From positions 1,240,001 through 1,304,000 of the forward strand of contig CALYLX010000128.1 of assembly GCA_944990035.1 (NCBI GenBank): 64,000 nucleotides of DNA, given 5' to 3'. The notes beneath the pieces are model-generated. The model worked only from the letters and a program-made list of their open reading frames with translations, was not told the origin of the DNA and searched no databases. This document shows positions 60,601 to 64,000 of this stretch, one piece after another. The stretch comes from Clitopilus passeckerianus (taxonomy: Eukaryota > Basidiomycota > Agaricomycetes > Agaricales > Entolomataceae). The translations under genes were made by a program, and so were the position numbers. Every line of letters begins with the position of its first letter. The stretch's first letter is position 1.

Positions 60601-63546
60601 GTGTTCTCGACAAGGCCGCGTTTGGTGCTTCGGACTACGGCATGGTCCACTCCGTCTACGAACTCTATGGAGCAGAGACAGCTGGACAGCTTCTTGGCAT
60701 CCTGAGTCGACTATTCACAAGATTCCTGCAACACCGCGCTTTCACTTGCCGAATGGACGATCTAATTCTGACTATGGAGGGTGATCAGAAGAGATCTGAT
60801 CTCCTGGAGAACGGCAAAAACCTAGGAACAGAAGGCGCCATCGAGAACTTCCCTTCCCTAGGCCAGACACCACCCGACGAGATCCCGGAAGCCCTCGACA
60901 CTCTTCTCGAGGATGTCCTCCGGGACGACGACAAGATGGCAGGGCTCGATATGACCGTCAAAACCAAGCTAGGAAAACTCACGTCGTCCATCTCTGACGC
61001 TTGCCTTCCAAACAAGCTCTGGCGAAAGTTCCCCCATAACCACATGCAGACGATGACGCAATCAGGTGCCAAGGGTAGTGCAGTCAATGCTCGCCAGATC
61101 TCCTGCGGTCTTGGACAACAAGAGTTAGAGGGTCGGCGTGTCCCCGTGATGGTCAGCGGAAAGACACTGCCATCATTCAAGCCGTTTGAAACGAAGGCTA
61201 TTGCAGGAGGTTACGTCGCTAGTCGATTTTGACTGGTATCAGGCCTCAGGAATTCTATTTCCACTGCATGGCTGGTCGCGAAGGTCTTATTGATACCGCC
61301 GTCAAGACTTCTCGTTCGGGATACCTTCAGCGATGTCTGATCAAACATCTCGAGGGAATTCGCGTCCACTACGACCATACCGTCCGTGGAAGCGATAACT
61401 CAATATACCAGTTCCATTACGGCGGTGACGGCTTGGATGTGACCAAGCAAAAACACCTTCGCCAATTTAGCTTCATCGCTCAAAATGAAATCTCTTGGTC
61501 AACATATTGAAGCCAAGCGTGATCGCAGGACGTATCGACGAAGCAACTGTTCCACCCTATATGAAGAAAGTTCTCAAACGCTCGCCTGTGCCCCCTCGAA
61601 AGGGAGAAAGGTCAAAACGAGATGCCTATGACCCACCAATGTCTTTGTATGGCCCAAGTCGTCACCTTGGAAGCACCTCGGAAGCTTTCGCCGCTGCTGT
61701 CGATGAATACGTCAAAAACAATCCTGATAAGCTCATTAAGCCAAAAGGCGAGGTTGAGCAGACCTTCAAATCACGCAAGAATCCCATTCACCACTCCAAC
61801 TTCCGATTATTGATGAATATCAAGTACCTACGAAGTCTTGTTGAACCTGGCGAAGCTGTCGGCTTGCTTGCCTCCCAAGGGTAAATCAATTCCTTCACCT
61901 TGATCTCAATCTCGAAGCAGAAGATCTCATTCTTTATGTCAGAGTTGGAGAACCCTCCACGCAGATGACCCTCAATACATTCCATTTTGCTGGTAGGTCG
62001 ATCTTTTTTCGACACAAGAAACGAGTTCTCAATAATGTTGGTAGGACATGGAGCCGCGAATGTCACCCTTGGTATTCCACGTCTACGAGAAATCGTCATG
62101 ACAGCATCTCAGAAGCCCAAAACACCCTCGATGACGATGAAAGTTCGTGCGGACGCGCCTGCAACGGACATCATTCTCTTCTGCAAACGAGCAAGCCGGA
62201 TCAAGCTATCCCAGGTCGTGGATAACGTCACAGTCAAAGAACGTATGGTGTCTGAAGGTCAAGCTCGTGGAACTCGCTTCGTTGTGGACATCAAGTTCTT
62301 CCCTAAGGCGGAATATGAGGCGGAATACGATGTTGACCCTGCGGAGATTCTGGCTGCATTTACCACGCGTTTCCCGCTAACTCTGAAGAAGGAGATGCAG
62401 GTAGAGATGAAGAAGCTGGATGCAGATCTAAGGAGTCAAATCGCGGACCTTGGAAAGGGAAAGAAGGTGCAGACACGGAACCAGGAGGAGCAAGAGGAGG
62501 ACGAGTCTGAGGAGAGCTTGGAGAGGAAGAACCGCAAGGATTCAGATGATGCCAGCGAAGTCGGTGATGGAGACGCAGATGATGAGAAGCGTGCACGACA
62601 GAAGGCTGAGCAGGCGACATATGATTCCGACGAAGAAAGCGACGCTGATGAAACCCAAGAGTACAAGGATGACGAGATTGAAGCAGAGTTCACTTCGGAG
62701 GCTGAGGGGGCCATGGCAGCGGATCAACACTCCAGGAAAAAAGATTCGTCCTTTGAGAATCAGATAAGGAAGACCCGGGATGCATTTATCATGAATCTCA
62801 ACCACGCAGTCTCCTTCAATTTCTCGCATTCGGGATGCACGTTTGAACTCGAGGTCAGTTATCTTTGGTTGCTAACAAGTCAATCCGCTGACGTTTAATC
62901 TTCCGTAGTTTAATATGGATATGCCTAAGCTCCTTTTCGTCGGGATTGTGGAACGCAGTTGCCGAAGCACCATCATTCGTGAGATTTCTGGAATCACAGA
63001 GTGTTTCCAAGTCAAGGAGGACGCCAAGGGCAAGCCCCAAGAAATCAAACTCACCACCAACGGATCCAACCTGCAGGGCATGTGGAACTTTGCTGCTGAT
63101 ACTGATCTTTTGGAGGAGGACGACATATATACGAACGACATCTATTCAATCTTGAAAACATATGGTGTCGAGATGGCTCGCGCTGCTATTCTGAAGGAGA
63201 TGAGCTCTGTGTTCGGTGCCTACAACATCGGGGTGGATCGTAGGCATCTTGAGCTGATCGCTGACTATATGGTATGTTGCTACGTGTTTGATACGTGATT
63301 TATGCTAACATATTTTTTGTATAGACCTTTGAAGGTGGATATAAACCATTTAACCGCAAAGGAATATCCACAAATCCCTCGCCTCTACTCAAAGCCTCCT
63401 ATGAGACTACTGCGGCTTTCCTGTCTGAAGCGACCCTGATGGGTGATTTTGATGACTTGACAACACCGTCGGGAAATATTGTTATTGGGAGGCCAAATCT
63501 GACTGGTACCGGCGTGTTCGATGTAGTTATGCTAGTAGGAGAATAG
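57699..63546 (+). CDS. RPA190: RNA polymerase I largest subunit (A190), with four apparent frameshifts
   Basis: Catalytic subunit of Pol I, about 1690 residues. Start [20 protein letters not shown] at 57699. Zinc-binding clamp head [24 protein letters not shown], then [38 protein letters not shown] and [20 protein letters not shown]. The active-site loop NADFDGD/EMNIHFPQN is interrupted by an intron from 60009, directly after [21 protein letters not shown] funnel sequence, [20 protein letters not shown], bridge helix and trigger loop ([38 protein letters not shown]) follow. A long acidic Pol I-specific insertion lies at 62460-62740, and the end is [20 protein letters not shown] ... DVVMLVGE. 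Frame breaks at 59177-59180 (A run), within 59714-59770, at 61227-61230 (T run) and 61494-61496 (TT). Conserved sequence resumes at once after each. Confidence 0.95.
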
Positions 63547-63706
63547 ATCTGTAGCATTGGTCGCACAATAGTGCACGCGTTTTACAATAATTTTAATTGT
63601 ACCACTTCACGATCTGTCACATCACGTGTTGTCTGTGACTCACAATGGGGCCGCCGCGTGTTTCTTCAGTTTTCATTTCAGCTCCCCCCATCATTATCAA
63701 CTTGCC

Positions 63707-64000
63707 ATGCCTCGTCCTGGACCCCTACAAGATCTCCCGCTCGAGCAATTCCTGCCTCGAAACCTAAATACACCGGCGGCATCTCGCCCTAACAAACGCC
63801 CTCTCGATTCTCCAGGGACACCAATCCTTTACAGCCCAGCGAAAAGACGCATCCTCACCGATGAAGGGATTTTCTCGCCCGAGAAGACAATGAAGAGTCC
63901 TCTTTCGCACTCAATGCAGGAGCCATTTGAAAGATTCTCGCAAGTCTTGCACAGCATGGAGAGTCCGGCAAAGAAACTGGACTTTGGTTCCTCAAGCCAA
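63707..64000 (+). CDS. Unrecognised Ser/Pro-rich protein, N-terminal part, cut by right edge
   Basis: An open frame runs from MPRPGPLQDLPLEQFLPRNL at 63707 to the end of the window. It is rich in Ser-Pro and Thr-Pro sites (LDSPGTPILYSPAKRR, GIFSPEKTMKSPLS, HSMESPAKKLDF), the pattern of proline-directed kinase (CDK/MAPK) substrates and of nuclear proteins with short basic patches (SPAKRR). No domain visible in the 98 residues available. A CACGTG lies at about 63624-63629 upstream. Confidence 0.65.
   Translation, partial: MPRPGPLQDLPLEQFLPRNLNTPAASRPNKRPLDSPGTPILYSPAKRRILTDEGIFSPEKTMKSPLSHSMQEPFERFSQVLHSMESPAKKLDFGSSSQ

Noticed and set aside
59177..61496. Programmed ribosomal frameshifting in RPA190
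   Set aside because: The sites share no slippery heptamer or following structure, and similar breaks occur in unrelated genes, so sequence error is simpler.
62360..62714. Ser/Pro-rich minus-strand frames
   Set aside because: Antisense of the acidic insertion of RPA190.

Overview
The window is nuclear DNA of a filamentous basidiomycete, most likely an Agaricomycete (mushroom). Genes are packed on both strands with intergenic gaps of 30-1130 bp. Almost every gene is cut by several GT-AG introns of about 45-70 bp. The protein set is that of a fungal core genome: spliceosome, RNA polymerase I, exocyst, tubulin, VTC and mRNA 3'-end processing. I see no rRNA, tRNA, transposon, virus or CRISPR array. 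Thirty-three protein-coding genes are called; the two outermost are cut by the window edges. Coordinates run from start codon to stop codon across introns.

Layout. 0-7 kb: a PAF-acetylhydrolase-like lipase (edge-truncated), a GPI-anchored-looking GH79 beta-glucuronidase, and the F-box/LRR protein GRR1. 7-12.5 kb: an orphan, the head-to-head spliceosomal pair LSM3 / U1-C, polyphosphate-polymerase subunit VTC1, and chromatin subunit SWC4. 12.5-29 kb: an AAA ATPase, glutaminyl-tRNA synthetase, alpha-tubulin copy A, a long hormone-sensitive-lipase-like hydrolase, cleavage/polyadenylation factor CFT2 (CPSF100), and alpha-tubulin copy B in inverted orientation to copy A. 29-38.8 kb: a HAD phosphatase, exocyst SEC15, ARF1, a dual-specificity-phosphatase-like protein lacking the catalytic Cys, and two small unrecognised basic/charged proteins. 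38.9-49 kb: Gemin2, a KRE9/KNH-like GPI protein, quinolinate phosphoribosyltransferase tail-to-tail with an ACMSD-type amidohydrolase, a coiled-coil orphan, a mucin-like single-pass membrane protein, and an enoyl-CoA-hydratase family enzyme. 49-64 kb: exocyst SEC10, RIX1, RRN11, an acidic AP-1-accessory-like protein, RNA polymerase I largest subunit RPA190, and the start of a further gene.

Functional themes. The right end is rich in ribosome production: RIX1 (60S assembly), RRN11 (Pol I core factor) and RPA190 (Pol I catalytic subunit) within 11 kb. Membrane traffic is represented by SEC15, SEC10, ARF1, VTC1 and the AP-1-accessory-like gene. RNA processing is represented by LSM3, U1-C, Gemin2 and CFT2. 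BNA6 and the ACMSD-like gene sit on the two competing branches of tryptophan-derived NAD synthesis.

The most important observation for a user is quality-related. About fifteen reading-frame breaks fall inside otherwise perfectly conserved, mostly essential genes. Most are exactly one base short in a run of identical bases. This pattern points to uncorrected homopolymer errors in the assembly rather than to pseudogenes. No convincing new multi-gene system is visible. The best biological leads are the catalytically dead-looking phosphatase, a Pho4-type site in front of VTC1, the inverted alpha-tubulin pair, and three orphan genes.
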